The notes under the pieces were generated by a model that ran no database searches, was not told where the DNA came from, and worked only from the letters and a program-made list of their open reading frames with translations. A stretch of 64,000 nt of DNA from Chlorocebus sabaeus (taxonomy: Eukaryota > Chordata > Mammalia > Primates > Cercopithecidae). The translations under genes were made by a program, and so were the position numbers. The stretch spans positions 1,959,374 through 2,023,373 of the forward strand of contig NC_132915.1 of NCBI RefSeq assembly GCF_047675955.1, read 5' to 3'. Positions 36,390-49,423 of this stretch are shown here, one piece after another (position 1 is the first letter of the stretch; each line of letters begins with the position of its first letter).

Positions 36390-36695
36390 TTTTTTTTTCT
36401 TTTTTTTTAAGAGACAGGGTCTCACTCTGTTGCCCAGGCTGGAGTGCAGTGACACAATCATAGCTCACTGCATCCTCAAATCCTGGGTTCAACTGATCCT
36501 CCCACCTCAGCCTCCAGAGTAGCTGGCTACAGGTACATGTCGCCACACCCAGCTAACTTTTTTATTTTTTATTTTATAGAGATGGGGGTCTCGCTATGTT
36601 GCCCATGCTGGTCTCAAAATCCTGGCCTCCGTGATTCTCTTGCCTCGACCTTCCAAAGTGTTGAGATTTGTAGGTATGAGCTAGCCTGCCCATCC
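36390..36695 (-). mobile_element. Alu (AluJ-like)
   Basis: Diverged antisense Alu with gagacagggtctcactctg wording. It is about 95 bp from the + strand Alu on its left. Confidence 0.92.
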
Positions 36696-39600
36696 CTAAA
36701 AATTATTTCTGTTTATATAAAGTGAAGAGAAAATATTTATTCATCTCTGCTAAGAATCTGAATATAGAATTTTGAATAAAACAGAACAAACCGCTGCTGC
36801 TTCACTGCTACTTCTGAAGCCCAGGCCAGCCCTGGCACTGCCACAGCTCTCACGCTCCCCTGGGCCACTGCCTCACGCACGGGGAAAACAAGACTCCTGT
36901 TGGCTCTTTTTTGAAATATAACACCTACTTCTCAAATTATTTGAGGCCATGGTTGGCCGAAAGTACAGACAACAATCACACTGCAAAATAATTAATCTGA
37001 GGAAAACACAAGAGCTGATACACTGCCTGCTTAGGAAATCTGAACCCTGATTTCTCAAATTAACTAAGACTGAAGTGTTGAAATGGCATTCAAAATAAGA
37101 CACTACGGCTCAATCGTGCAGTCATGCTTAGGCTGCTGGAAAACATCTTTTAAAAAGTATTTATTTCTCTATAAAATTAGTGTAAAGTGAACTAATATAA
37201 TAATAATATTAAATAGCTAGTAATTTCTGTGGAACTTTAAAACCAAGAGAATGACAGAACTTGAGTGTGCTAATCATACCAGGGAAGATTCCAGTTATTT
37301 GCACTGACAACACAGTATTATCCTAACTGCAGGTTATACACTGATGAAGTCAGGGTGGGGGTAGAACTCCACTGAGCTATCACCAGTGACAGCGCACACC
37401 ACCTGACAGGCACCAGAGGGTGACGCGTTGCCTCTGCCACAGAGAACCCGGGCACTCGCTGCCTTCTGCCTCCCGACCCAGGCCAGGCATGGCTTTGCAG
37501 AGCAGTGTGCAGCAGATGCATTTTCTTCCTTCCCATCTCCCCTGACAAAATCCTCTGTCCTACCTACCTCTTGCCTCTACTGCAGTTCACCTTCTTCTCT
37601 GCAGCATCCTTGGAGCCTCAGTACTCTGAGACTTCAGATACAGTGAAATCTGCAACCCAAGGAACACGGCCAAGCCAAAAACTAAAAAGCCAGGTCTGGA
37701 ACATAAATGTCCAATTCCAAGAAAACAATCCATCAGGACAACTATGCACTATGTATACTGGCTGTCCACTCTGGACACTACAAGAGCATGCACAAAGGTG
37801 ACCCTGAGGCCTTGCTGCCTTCAGACAAGCCTTTCCCACTATCTCCGGGTCTGACTCAGAAGCCTGAAGTGTTGTTACGGCCTAATTCTCCAAGCATGCT
37901 GCATAACAGGAGCTTCTCACTGGAAACAACTGATCAAACGGTGCCATGCCACCTGCGTCCGCTGCCAGCAGAGGAGGGTGGTGCTGATGGTGGATGGTGG
38001 CACTCAGGAGTCACCAACTCACAAATAAAACCCTTTGGAAAGAAAGTCATGGGGTGCTACAAAGATGATACTGATTAACACCACTGTAACTGTCACAAGT
38101 TTTTTGCTTCTGAAAATTCCAAATAATGAGTCAGGCTAAACTGAATATTCTGCTTGGGTCTAGAAATACCACGGCAAACGTCATTAACAACAATAACAGG
38201 AGGTATAGTTTACATGGAATACTGAAAGCAAAGAGCCTGATAGAGACCGTTTTTAAACTTACCCTGGGAATGATCATTCAACCACAAAGTGCCTAAGTAT
38301 TATTAGCTACTGTTCCACCCATTCGGAACATCTCTGCCACTCACAACAGTTTGAGAAGAATAAATCTATGTAGCGCATGATGCTCTTGAGTCACAATATG
38401 TGGCAATCAAAGCTGACTAAGAGAAGTAAAGGAGAAAACACCCAGAAGGTTGATCTATCTCAGAAATACAGCACGTCTGAATGCGCGACAATAAGCTTTT
38501 ATTTGTAAGATATTCAAGAAAATGCCATCAATAGGAGCAAGTTAACCAGGTTTTGCCTAATTCTGAAGAGTGAAATCAGTTTGATTTTTAAATCTTTCTC
38601 AGCTATGTGAAAATACTCAATGAAACCACAAAGTACCAGAGTTGGTTGCAATGGAATTTTTCTTTGGAAGAGATCTTGCCAGGAACTTTTGCATTCTTTC
38701 ATAACTTCCAAGTCCAAGAGGAAAAAAGAGAAGAAAGTCTTAAAATATAATTAAGGGAAAAGCTTGAGAGAAGGAAGAATGCAGCTCAGACACAGGAGGG
38801 TGGCGGTGGACCCGTGACGCGGGACACACCCGCCTTCTGGGGGTCTTCAACAGGTTGCTCCACAAGTGGGCCTCCTGCACATTCTTCTGCAGAAATAAAG
38901 CCTCTTCGCTGTTAAGGTCTTCATTTCAAAGATAAAAGATCTCAAGAGAATACAAATTTGCTGCTATCAGCCTAATAAAGGCATTCTGGCTATGTTTGGG
39001 CAAGAAGAAAAGCGGGAGCAATGACCATCATGTGGGAATGCACCAACTTCAACAGGCGGCCTCAGCTCTGACCTCCTACTTTCATTTAGTATCAAGTGCT
39101 ACACACTGTACTTACTGTATTCCCTAAAGGGGAGGAGGAAAAGGAGACAGGGCAGGACATTCCGCACACTAGAGAGAAGACTCATGAGAGAGCTGCTGTA
39201 CCAACGGCAGATTTCGAGGCTACAAAATCACATATTTAATGAAAGTAGATCAGTGGGGAAAATGCTTCCTTGCTAGATTGGGAAGGACATACTCAAGACA
39301 CAGAAACAACTAGAGGAAAACTGTATAGCCAACCAACAAAAATAAAACCACCCCAATTATCCCAAGCTAACTCACTACTTTTGATAGGGAAGAAAACCTG
39401 TTTCAGTGTCTTCATTTATCAACTGCTATTTTGAAATATCTGTTAAGGATAAGCATAACTTTAAAACAAGATATGTTACTTTTAATATCCTTTCTATGAG
39501 AGGAATAGTGAAGCCCACCTTCCCTCCCCACCACCATCCCATTAATTGAAAAGATTCAGAAAAAGAACCTTTGAAAATAGGCAAACCAACAAAGCTAGGA

Positions 39601-40500
39601 GCTGACAAGGAGAAAAACATGCATTGTGGGAACCACACTAGGCACCAGAAGTAAGCAACGGCAGAGAAACAGAACGGGACACTTACAGCAGCTATCTGTC
39701 AGGGGGTCCTGATGGCTACTGTGTTCTGAAACCATCGAGACAGAATAGCAGGATGGGAAGAATGTAGTCACAAACAATCCACCAGATGACAACACTACAC
39801 AGTGCAGAGGTCAGCACAGCTAGGGGACATCTGGAAAGGGGTGAAGGGGAAAGAACAGATGTTCAAATTGGGAAGCCAAAATAAATTACGCAATCATCAA
39901 TCAATCAATCAATCGAGCCATATGTAATTTTAGACACCCTAAAAGCCCAAAACAGCAACAGGGATACAAAGGGGCGGTCCACAAGGATGGAGTTTTGCCA
40001 TTTTATGTTGGAGAACAAAATGCTGTGTTTAAACAGGTTTGATACTTGGGGACTCAGTCACTAGTTACATAACTACCCCATGTTAATTTAACTTTATGAT
40101 ACTGAAATCAGTCATAGATAAATGATTGAGGTTCTTCAAAAAGCACAAGATGTGCACACACAGAAAACTAAACCAAACCATAATGGGCAAAGGAGGCAAC
40201 ACCAGATAACCAAAACCAAACAAACAAAAAACACAAAACCCCAGACTAGTTAACAAAATCACAGGAGGCACAACTAAAAATGAACGTAACACAGCAGAAC
40301 TGATCTCATTTCAATGGAATCACTAACTCCTTGAGTCATCCAGGAAGCTAAGGGAATGGCACATTTTTATAATACGGTTCACATTTAACCAAGGGCAGCA
40401 CAAAATGAGCAAAATTTCACTGAAGTATGCATACTATAGATTTTTCTTAGTTGTTTTCTGCACTCACTTTCTTCATACTAGTTGGCTTTCAGCTTGGGGT

Positions 40501-40806
40501 TTTTTATTTTTTAATTATTATAATTTTTTGAGATGGAATCTTGCTCTGTCACCCAGCCTGGAGTACAACAGCGTGATTTTGGCTTACTGCAAACTCCGCC
40601 TCCCAGGTTCAAGCAATTCTCCCACTGTAGCCTCCTGAGTAGCTGGGATTAGAGGTGTGCACCACTACGCGCAGCTAAGTATTGTACTTTTAGTATGGGG
40701 TTTCAACACGTTGGCCAGCTGGTCTCAAACTCCTGACCTCAGGTGATCCACCTGCCTCGGCATCCCAAAATGCTGGGATTACAGGCATGAGCCACTGCAC
40801 CTGGCC
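40501..40806 (-). mobile_element. Alu (AluS-like)
   Basis: Antisense Alu with an AT-rich tail. First of three alternating Alus. Confidence 0.93.
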
Positions 40807-40832
40807 TCTTTTTCATTTTTAAGAAATGGGTC

Positions 40833-41150
40833 GGCCGGGCGCGGTGGCTCATGCCTCTAAGCCCAGCACTTTGGGAGGCCAAGGCAGGCGGATTACCCAA
40901 GGTCAGGAGTTCGAGACCAGCCTGTCCAACATGGTGAAACGCCTTCTCTACTAAAAAAAATTACAAAAATTAGCCAGGTGTGGTGGCATACGCCTGTAAT
41001 CCCAGCTACTTGGGAGGCTGGGGCAGGAGAATTGCTTGAGCTCGGAAGGTGAAGATTGCAGTGAGCCGAGATCATGCCACTGCACTCCAGCCTGGCCGAC
41101 AGAGCAAGACTCTGTCTCAAAAAAAAAAAAAAAAGAAAGAAAGAAAGAAA
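40833..41150 (+). mobile_element. Alu (AluS-like) with (GAAA)n tail
   Basis: Full-length + strand Alu only 26 bp from the antisense copy on its left; the tail ends in (GAAA)n. Confidence 0.95.
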
Positions 41151-41154
41151 CAGA

Positions 41155-41454
41155 AGGTACTGCTCTGCTGCCCAGGCTGGAGTGCAGTGGCATTATCATA
41201 GTTCACTGAAATCTCCAACTCCTAGGTGCAAACAATCCTCCGACATCAGCCTCCTGAGCAGCAGCTGAGACTACCTGTTCATGCCACCATGCCCAGTTAG
41301 TTTTTTGTTGTTGTTGTTGTTGTTTAATTTTTTTGTAGAAACAGAGTCTCACTATGTTGGCCAGGCTGGTCTCCAACTCCTGGGCTCAAGTGATCCTCCT
41401 GCCTTGAACTCCCAAAGTGCTGGGATTACAGGCATGAGCCACTGTGTCCAGCCT
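41155..41454 (-). mobile_element. Alu (AluJ-like)
   Basis: Diverged antisense Alu starting directly after the previous tail; it contains a (GTT)n run at about 41306-41324. Confidence 0.92.
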
Positions 41455-41716
41455 CAGCCTGGTGTTTCTTAATCCATTGATCTGGGTTCTAGCAGCAAGG
41501 AAGGAAACCTCCTCCCGTTTAGAAGGGCAGAAGCTCCTTCCAGTGACTGCACTTCCACATGGTTACCTGGATACATCTGTGACCAAATACTAGAGCCGCT
41601 ACTGAGCATGTGCCGCGTGCGTGGTACTGCTGATCAATTTGGAAGTGACTGATTTGGTTTATCATGTCATTTTTATTGTTGACCTCATCACTGTCATCAT
41701 TAAAAATTCCATGTCA

Positions 41717-42010
41717 GGCCAGGCGCAGTGGCTCACGCCTGTAATCCCAACACTTTGGGAAGCTGAGGCAGAGCAGATCATGAGGTCAGGAGTTCGAGAC
41801 CAGCCTGGCCAACATGGTGAAACCCCATCTCTACTAAAAATACAAAAATTAGCGAGACGTGATGGCGGGTGCCTGTAATCCCAGCTACTCGGGAGGCTGA
41901 GGCAAGAGAATCACTTGAACCCGGAAGGCGGAGGTTACACTGAGCCAAGATTACACCATTGTACTTCAGCCTGGGTGACAAAGCAAGACTCTGTCTCGGG
42001 AAAAAAAAAA
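41717..42010 (+). mobile_element. Alu (AluS-like)
   Basis: + strand Alu with a small deletion in the left monomer (gaggcagagcagatcatgag). Confidence 0.94.
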
Positions 42011-42612
42011 TGTACATGCCAGGCATCTTATATTGTGGAAAGGGATTAGACTAAAGGGTGAACTCGAAATACAAGCTAACCTCACCCTACAAGTTATACC
42101 TACACCATCTTATTTAATCTTCCCACAAAAAAAAAACAAGCCTACTAATATATATTAAGATCACAGGGGTGAATATTTAAACGGAATGAATAAATGGCCT
42201 GGGAGCACTAGAAAACTCTCTACCCATCCCAGGCTTCACTTTCAGTTCCTTAAAGGCAGAACGGCCTGTCCAGGTGTCAGCATTATAGATGGTTATTTGT
42301 TCCTCTAGTAAACCTCATGGCTTAAGAATTACTTTCCATTGCTAACACACATACCCATCTCCAAACCTGCCAAAACCATCAGTATGCAGCACGACAGGCC
42401 TCATGGCTCAAGTTATGAAATCTACCAAATCCATTTTAGCACAGACAATATACTTGTCATCACGTCCTGAAGATCAGCTCAATGTCAATGGTGCCACATG
42501 GTTTACTGTCATCACTGTAGTCAGGATTAGACAAGCTGAGCAAATGGCCATTTTACAATTGATAAAAAACTTAAACTCTCCCCCAAAACTGACCATTTAT
42601 AAAAGAGAAACT

Positions 42613-42914
42613 GGCCAGGCACTGGTGGCTCATGCCTGTAATCCTACCACTTTGGGAGACTGAGGCGGGTGGATCACTTGAGGTCAGGATTTCGAGACAA
42701 GCCTGGCCAACATGGTGAAACCTTGCCTCTACTAAAAATACAAAAATTTAGCAGGGTGTGGTGGTGCACACCTGTAATCCCAGATACTCGGGAGGCTGAG
42801 GCAGGAGGATCACTGGAACCTGGGAGGCGGAGTTTGCAGTGAGTCGAGGGCGTACCACTGCACTCCAGCCTGGCCAACAGAACAAGGCTCTGTCTTAAAA
42901 AAAAAAAAAAAAAA
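42613..42914 (+). mobile_element. Alu (AluS-like)
   Basis: Full-length + strand Alu flanked by aaaagagaaact / aaaagagagaaat. Confidence 0.94.
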
Positions 42915-43463
42915 GAGAGAAATCAATCATTGGAATAATATTTTATGTACTACAACTTTCTCCTAAAAGTCACTAGTACTTGTGTATTTCTCACTTTCTT
43001 TCTTGCACGTATGGTATTTTCATAAGGCTAAGTGCCAATGTTAAAGCAAAATAACTTGCTCACAGAAATCAATGAGTCAAAATTGGGATGAAGAAATGAT
43101 TTTGTATTTTTCAACCCAAGCCATTGTTGAACACAGTCCCTCAGGGACTTCTATTCCTAAAATAACTACAAAGACACAAGAGGGAAAGAAAGAAAACCTT
43201 CGACTGATCTTTTCTAGGGCCAAAAAGCTGCAAATAATAGCAGAAAGGGTTTGAAAAGCAGAGAAGGGATACACAAAATGTTGTAACGGAGGAGGAAGGA
43301 GATTTGCTGAGACTCATCAAAAATCCCCCGGGGTCTATACACATAACTCAGAGCTTAGAAAAACTAGTATTTTGCTTTCTTCTTTGAAAGTGTGGCCTAA
43401 AACTTTGTTATTTGTGTTATGTGGGGCTATTTTTATATATTGTTTTTAGGATATTACCAAAAG

Positions 43464-43570
43464 GAATCCTGAGCTCACTGCAGCCTCAGACTCCTGGGAT
43501 AAGTGGTCCTCTCGCCTCAGCCTCCTGCATAGCCTGGTCTACAGGTGAACACCGCCATGCCCAGCTAGAT
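43464..43570 (-). mobile_element. Alu fragment
   Basis: About 100 bp of antisense Alu right-monomer wording (gagctcactgcagcctcag to catgcccagctaga), without tail or start. Confidence 0.8.
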
Positions 43571-43804
43571 TTGAACTCATGTTAATCGGAGTAGCAGATT
43601 CAGAGGGTGACTAAAGGAAACTGTCTATTTAACAAAAACTTTTGACTAAGCAGGATTTGTATCCCCTGACTCTCACCTTGACTTCTGAACAGCAGGCAAC
43701 AAAATATTAAAAAATAAATGATGATGCTGATTCTGAAAAACAAAACAAAAAAATCTGGACACAGCTAAAATCAACCCACAAAAGCATCAGTTTCCTAGGA
43801 CTTG

Positions 43805-43950
43805 CAATTCAATGTGTAGTCCCTGGACCAGCAGCCTCTGCTAGAAATGTGAAATCTTGGGCCCTGCCCCCACCCCACTAATCATAACCCATATTTCAAC
43901 AAGTGCCGGGTGCCTCATGCACACTTAAGTCAGAGAAGCACTGCTCGAGG
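43805..43950. mobile_element. MER5-like DNA transposon fragment
   Basis: Contains tgtagtccctggaccagcag and ttgggccctgcccccacccc, close to the MER5A (hAT-Charlie) pattern, and ends near gagaagcactgctc. Confidence 0.65.
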
Positions 43951-44120
43951 GCACTGCCTGCCTCTGCCACATGCAGAGTTAGTATCTGGATGATTACCTG
44001 GAGCCACCACAATACTGCCGAAGAAAAACCATGAAGGCCTTAGATGAAGACTTTTAATAAGGAAATTAAAAACAAAATGACATTCGGAGTTGAGTAAATT
44101 ATACAAAAGGCACCATTTTC

Positions 44121-44415
44121 TTTGTTTGTTTTTTGGGATGGAGTCTCACTCTGTCACCCAGGCTGGACTGCAGCGGCGCGATCTCAGCTCACTGCAATCT
44201 CTGCCTCCCAGATTCAAGCGATCCTCCTGCCTCAGCCTCCCGAGTAGCTGGGATTATAGGCACCCACCATCATGCCCGGCTAATTTTTGTATTTTTGTAG
44301 AGATGGGCTATCACCATGTTGCCCAGGCTGATCTTGAACTCCTGACCTCAGGTGATTCGCCCACCTTGGTCTCCCACAGTGCTGGGATTACAGGTGTGAA
44401 CCACCATGCCTGGCC
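44121..44415 (-). mobile_element. Alu (AluS-like) with perfect duplication
   Basis: Full-length antisense Alu flanked by perfect 15-bp repeats aaaaggcaccatttt at 44105-44119 and 44416-44430. Confidence 0.97.
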
Positions 44416-44494
44416 AAAAGGCACCATTTTTAAAGCAGTCTAGTTGACTACAGTACCACTAAGCTGCAAAAGAAATCTTCATAAATGCCTGTTA

Positions 44495-44566
44495 CAATGG
44501 ATGCCCTACATAACACTGCATACTGCAAATGGATGCCCTACATCACATAACACTGCATACTGCAAA
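44495..44566 (+). repeat. Two-copy direct repeat
   Basis: aatggatgccctacat followed by aacactgcatactgc occurs twice; the second copy has an extra cacat. Confidence 0.92.
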
Positions 44567-45564
44567 ACTCAACTCTTTACATTGGGTCTTTGAAGAACCT
44601 CCCAGAAGAGCAGCCCATAATGACACATGCCTTGCATGTGATTCTACTTCAGGATTTTTATGACGAGATACTAGTGAGGAATTACTTTCAGTTAAAAAGA
44701 AAACCTGTTCTCTGCCAATACAAATGGTTTATTACATCATACTTCCTTACCGTATTACACGATGCTTACTGAATAAATGATCTACGTCCATCACACTCCC
44801 TTCCCCCAAAAAAGAAGGTTGGAAATCTGGTGCCCCACACTGAAAGAGGAAGTAACTAGAAGGAAGAAATCCAGTGGCAACAGGTGGGAGCATCTACTAA
44901 AGAGCAGCCTATAAAAAAGACCACGGTCACGCAGTTTGCTTCTGCGTATTCTTCTAATAATCTTGGACGCTCTGTCAGGTTCCATCCCAACTAACACACG
45001 TTCACAAGAATGTACACACGGACACACATACACTCAGTAACTGTAACACTTCCTATTCTCAGGCTAAATCTTCCTCTGTAATTAGAAAATCCTTCCCCAA
45101 AGAAACAAACAAAAAACCCAAAATATAGTTTAGACCAGTTCACTGTTGCCCCAAAAACAACGTAATGTCATTAAGCCGTCATGTCATGCTGATCAAAATG
45201 AATGATCTGCAACATGGCGAATGTAAAGAAACAGACCAGTTTATAACTACGGACAGGTCTGGCATCCTGGGCTTTCCATCTGCTGCTGAGCTCTGGAGGA
45301 TGCCCCGGGCTGATTATTCATGGAGAAAAAGTATCCCTGATGTCGCCTTCCCACCCATAAAGGCTCATGAGGACCAAGGTAAACAAGGGACAGCTGAGAG
45401 ATTCCAAGGCCAGCACCCCTAGGTTTTAAATAACATAGGCAAACATTTCAAAGTGGCATCATGGGCTTGCAACTATGGAGAAAAATGTACAGGAAAAACC
45501 CTCACCAAGGACCCCACACACATAATAAAGAAACATCAACCACAACAGAGGAACCCAGACTCAC

Positions 45565-45662
45565 GTGAGAGGAATAGCGTTTGTTTTTGATTGTCTTCTG
45601 CTTTTCAGGGCCCGAAGTCTATCACCTTGTGTCACTCCATTGATTTCGTCGTCGTCACTGTA
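45565..45662 (-). CDS. CDC14B: CDC14B coding exon, residues 416-448
   Basis: This 98-nt exon encodes [20 protein letters not shown] and [12 protein letters not shown], then two bases of a Thr codon. The acceptor is ttacacag and the donor GTGAGT. The acidic patch followed by a basic cluster is typical of the low-complexity regulatory tail. It joins either to the 117-nt cassette exon (498-residue form) or directly to the last exon (459-residue form). Confidence 0.96.
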
Positions 45663-46308
45663 CTGTGTAAGTAAAAAAAACACTGAGCTAATGGTTTAAA
45701 TTGCACTTATTAATGCAGTAAAGCAGAGCAGCAATTTATCCACATAAACACAGAGAGTCCACGTTTCTGCAAACTCTGAAGTATTTTTCATTTCACAATC
45801 AAGCTACAGATCACATTTTAAGACAGCCAAAGTTGACTTTCAGAGACAGCCCAGCACTCATTATAGAACGTATCAACAGTGAAGACGGTTAATGGGCTTT
45901 CACGTTTGAAAACATTCTTTTTAAAATCTCACAGTGTACTTACTACCACTTCATGTGGTACTGCTGCCCCCTAAGCCCTTGATTTGCTAAAAGCTCTCCA
46001 TTTGAGACTGATTGCTTTCCTAAATCGGCTGTTGTGAAATGGCAAAAAGGGGTGAGGGGCAGGTTAGATCTGGCTAAAGAGCTCACTTCACAACCTTTTA
46101 TGCACCTGCCAAGTTACAGTTTTATGGATGCACAACCTCGTTTCCACTATTTTGGGTAAAAAGTGCCTAGAGAGGGTTATAAATATAAAAAACTGACAAT
46201 CATCCAAGAGCTGCTTTATTATTTTACCTACAGATTTCTCCATGCCCTGACAAGGTTTCAACAGCAGTTAAAGCTGTAACAACATCTCAACAGAAACAGC
46301 TTCATTAC

Positions 46309-46468
46309 CGGTTCGGGTTCTTGCTGGTCTTGATTCTCGACCCCATTTATGGAAATGTCATCAACTCCAGAGAGAAGTTTGGAGAAGGCTGCTCTGTGTT
46401 GTCCATTCTCCTGCCCCTTTAACTTCTGACGAAAATAGTCCCCTTCCAGCCAGAGGCTTGTTTGCTTC
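46309..46468 (-). CDS. CDC14B: CDC14B coding exon, residues 362-415
   Basis: This 160-nt exon completes Met362 and encodes KQTSLWLEGDYFRQKLKGQE, then NGQHRAAFSKLLSGVDDISI and NGVENQDQQEPEP. It covers the last helix of the catalytic core and the start of the disordered, acidic C-terminal tail. It ends in phase 0 at a GTAATG donor. Reading through that donor gives 16 intron codons and a stop. The upstream intron is only 166 bp. Human has Asn rather than Ser in KQTSLW, as far as I recall. Confidence 0.96.
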
Positions 46469-46634
46469 CTAGAGCATTTAAATAACATCAAAATAGAGCT
46501 TTCCAGAAAGACACATGAACAACTTCTTCCTACCAGACTATCCATTGTTACTGGAAACTAAGGGAAATTCCAGTCCCCATCAGATTCCAACCCCACTTGT
46601 TCCCTTGGAACTACAGACGTACGCTACTACTTAC

Positions 46635-46773
46635 ATCACCAAAAACTGCTGCTGAGGCCCAATCACCGAGCCAGGTCTGCAGATCCTGACCCACGCAATG
46701 GTCTCGGCTGCTGTCATCCTGTAGTGCTTCATGATGTAGCATGCTATCAGAGTGCCCGTGCGACCAAGGCCAG
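46635..46773 (-). CDS. CDC14B: CDC14B exon completing the P-loop (AGLGRTG)
   Basis: This 139-nt exon completes Ala316 and continues [20 protein letters not shown], then [20 protein letters not shown] to FLVM. With the previous exon it forms HCKAGLGRTG, the C-x5-R phosphate-binding loop; the arginine is Arg320. [13 protein letters not shown] is a CDC14 signature that shapes the substrate pocket. The acceptor is tcctag and the donor GTAAGT; the final two bases AT are completed to Met by the next exon. Confidence 0.97.
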
Positions 46774-46892
46774 CTAGGAAAAGAAAGCAGCACGGAAATG
46801 AAACTTGGGCTCATGTACTCCAGGATTTTGTCGGGCAGGTAAAATTTTTGTAAAAGGCTTCTCAGGACTCTGCTTCTCTCAAAAGCAGTTCT

Positions 46893-47400
46893 CAAGGCTG
46901 GCTACACTCTGGAATCACCTAGGGAGGTTTTTAAATACTGACGCCTGGTCTCATGCCCAGAATGTATTTATTATTTGTTTCATGTAATTATTTATTTTGA
47001 GATGGAGTCTCGCTCTGTTGCCCAGCAGGCTGGAGAGAAATGACGTGATCTCGGCTCACTGCAACCTTCACCTCCCAGGCTCAAGCAATTCCTCTACCTC
47101 AACCTCCCAAGTAGCTAGGATTACAGGTGTGTGCCACCACACCTGGCTAATGTCTGTATTTTCAGTAGAGACAGGGTTTCACCATGTTGGCCAGGCTGGT
47201 CTCAAACTCACCTCAGGTGATCCGCCCACCTTGGCTTCCTAAAATGCTGGGATTATAGGCTTGAGCCACCACGCCTGGCTTTACGCCCAGAATTTAGATT
47301 TAACTGGTGTGTAGCATAGCTTGGATAGAGAGATTCCTAAAATCTTCCAGATGATTCTACATGTAGCCGAGGTGGAGAATCACTTTTTAAGTAATCATTC
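46893..47400. mobile_element. MER5-like element interrupted by an Alu
   Basis: The two halves (tctggaatcacctagggagg to actgacgcctgg, and taactggtgtgtagcatagc to ggtggagaatcac) match one MER5-type element. The Alu at 46990-47279 sits between them, with (c/t)gcccagaat repeated at its edges. Confidence 0.65.
46990..47279 (-). mobile_element. Alu (AluS-like)
   Basis: Full-length antisense Alu inside the MER5-like element. Confidence 0.95.
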
Positions 47401-47597
47401 TAGTAAGTGCAGTGCCTTCTGCCCTGGGCATTTTAGAAAAATGGTACCACCATCTTTGCAAAAACAAAGGCTTGCAATTTTGCACTTACTCCCACATCCA
47501 ATTATATTTTCCAGTTTGTTATATTATATTTTCACTCAGATTTTTTTAAACCTCTATTGGTGCTGGCCTGTCTTATCTACACTATTATTACCTCCAG

Positions 47598-47941
47598 TGA
47601 TGGTTAATTTTATGTGTCAATCCGGAATGAATCTTTGGAGATTAACATTTAAGTTGGTGAGCTTTCAGTAAGCACACTTCCCTCCATAATGTGGATGGGC
47701 CCCATCCAATCACCTGAAAACCTGGGCAGAACAAAAACACTGACTTTCCTGAGCAAGAGACTGCCTTTGGCTTTCATCTGCCCCATCAGCTCTCCTGTGT
47801 TTCCAGGCTGCTGGCCCACACTGCATATTTTGGACTCAACAGAATCTATACTTGCATAAACCAATTCCTTTTAATAAATCTCCTACATATAAAAAAAAAT
47901 CCTACTGGCTTTGTTTTTCTGGAGAACCCTAAATAAAACAG
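47598..47941. mobile_element. Old LTR-like dispersed repeat
   Basis: Starts tgatggttaattttatgtgt, contains cctccataatgtggatgggc and ends ttctggagaaccctaaataa. I recognise it as a common primate repeat with TG...CA-like ends but cannot name the family securely. Confidence 0.55.
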
Positions 47942-48977
47942 ATTTGGATTATGAGGTGGGTGTCACTGTAACAACTAAATAGAAATGGAGAAGTGGCTTT
48001 GTGGGTGACAACCTTGGATATTTAGCAGAGGAGATTTATAAGGAAAGTGTTGAAGATACAACCTGATTTCTCCTTAACTGGTTACAGTAAAATGCAAAAG
48101 GGAAAAGACAAATTAAAGAAATTGTTAAGCAACAGGGACTCAGGAACTAGAGTCAGAAAATTCTCAGGCTATCCATATTACAAAAAATAAGAGTGTTACA
48201 GAGAGAAAAATCAAGGGTGTGGCTGAACACTCCCCTCTAAAGAGATTCCCTAGACTTAATCAGCCCTCTCAGCAGAAGCCAGGAAGAGAGATGGGATTAT
48301 ACCAGTAGAGATACTGGCAACTTGCAGTAAAGGGGATGGACATGGAATAAAATATAGTAAGGCTTTGGACTTCTGAAAGCAGAGCTACCTGGATGCAAAC
48401 ATTCTTTGTTCTTCAAGAAAAGGAAGGATGATCCCAAGCGCAATTTAGAGACCCCCAGTGCTGCCACTGCCACCAAGACACAGAGTATATAAGCTCAGGG
48501 CAAGCCTGTCTACCCCTTGATTTCACAGGGTAGGGCCACCTCTGATAGTTACAGCGAACCCAGCTGCCTCTGACCACAGCCCTCAGGGGCAAAGCCACCA
48601 CCCTAGAGGGCGAAGAGGGCGTGGAGGGCACAGCGTGGAGCCAAAGAGGATGATCCTCTAGGCTTAAGACGTAATGGGATTTGCCTGGCTAGGTTTTGGA
48701 CTTGTCTAGAAGCACTTTCTTCTGGTTTCTCCCTTTTGGAATGGGAATATCTATCCAGTGCCTATACCATCACAACTGGGAGGAATTACGTCTCAGGATG
48801 GATCATACCTCAAGTCTCCCCTATACTTGAGTTGAATGCTATTTAGATGAGACTCTGAACTTGGAGCTGATGCCAGAATGAGTTGAGATGTTCAGAGCTG
48901 TTGAGATGGGGGTGAATGTATTTTTGAAGTGAAGGGATGTAAATTTGAGGGGGGTCAGAGGGCAGAATATAATGAAG

Positions 48978-49387
48978 TGAATTGTGTCTCCCCTAATCTT
49001 AATCCGTATGTTGTTCTAACTCCCAGTACAACTATTTGGAGATAAGGCCTTTATGGAAGTAAATAAGGTCACAGAGTGGGGCCCTAATCCAATAGGACTG
49101 GGGTACTCCTAAGAAAAGAAAGAGATGAGCCAGGCACAGTGGCTCAGGCCTGTAATCCCAGCACTTTGGGAGGGCGGACCATGAGGTCCAGAGATTGAGA
49201 CCATCCTGGCTAACACAGTGAAACCCCATCTCTACTAAAATTAGCCGGGTGTGGTGGTGGGCACCTGTAGTCCCAGTTACTCGGGAGGCTGAGGCAGGAG
49301 AAAGGCATGAACCCAGGAGGCAGAGCTTGCCGTGAGCCGAGATTGCACCACTGCACTCCAGCCTGGGCAACAGAGAGAGACTGTCTC

Positions 49388-49423
<36 letters not shown>

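Larger units (their letters stand above)
33526..45564 (-). other. CDC14B: CDC14B intron, 12.0 kb
   Basis: This intron lies upstream of the cassette exon in transcript order. The Alus form two clusters, 34.3-36.7 kb and 40.5-42.9 kb, plus single copies. The block 36.7-40.5 kb is repeat-poor and holds a short (AATC)n run at about 39892-39914. 44.5-45.5 kb is also mostly unique. No additional coding exon is recognisable. Confidence 0.85.

Noticed and set aside
46258..46308. Extension of the CDC14B exon past its donor to a stop
   Set aside because: A GTAATG donor at the right phase joins to the next homologous exon. Intron retention is possible but nothing in the sequence supports it.
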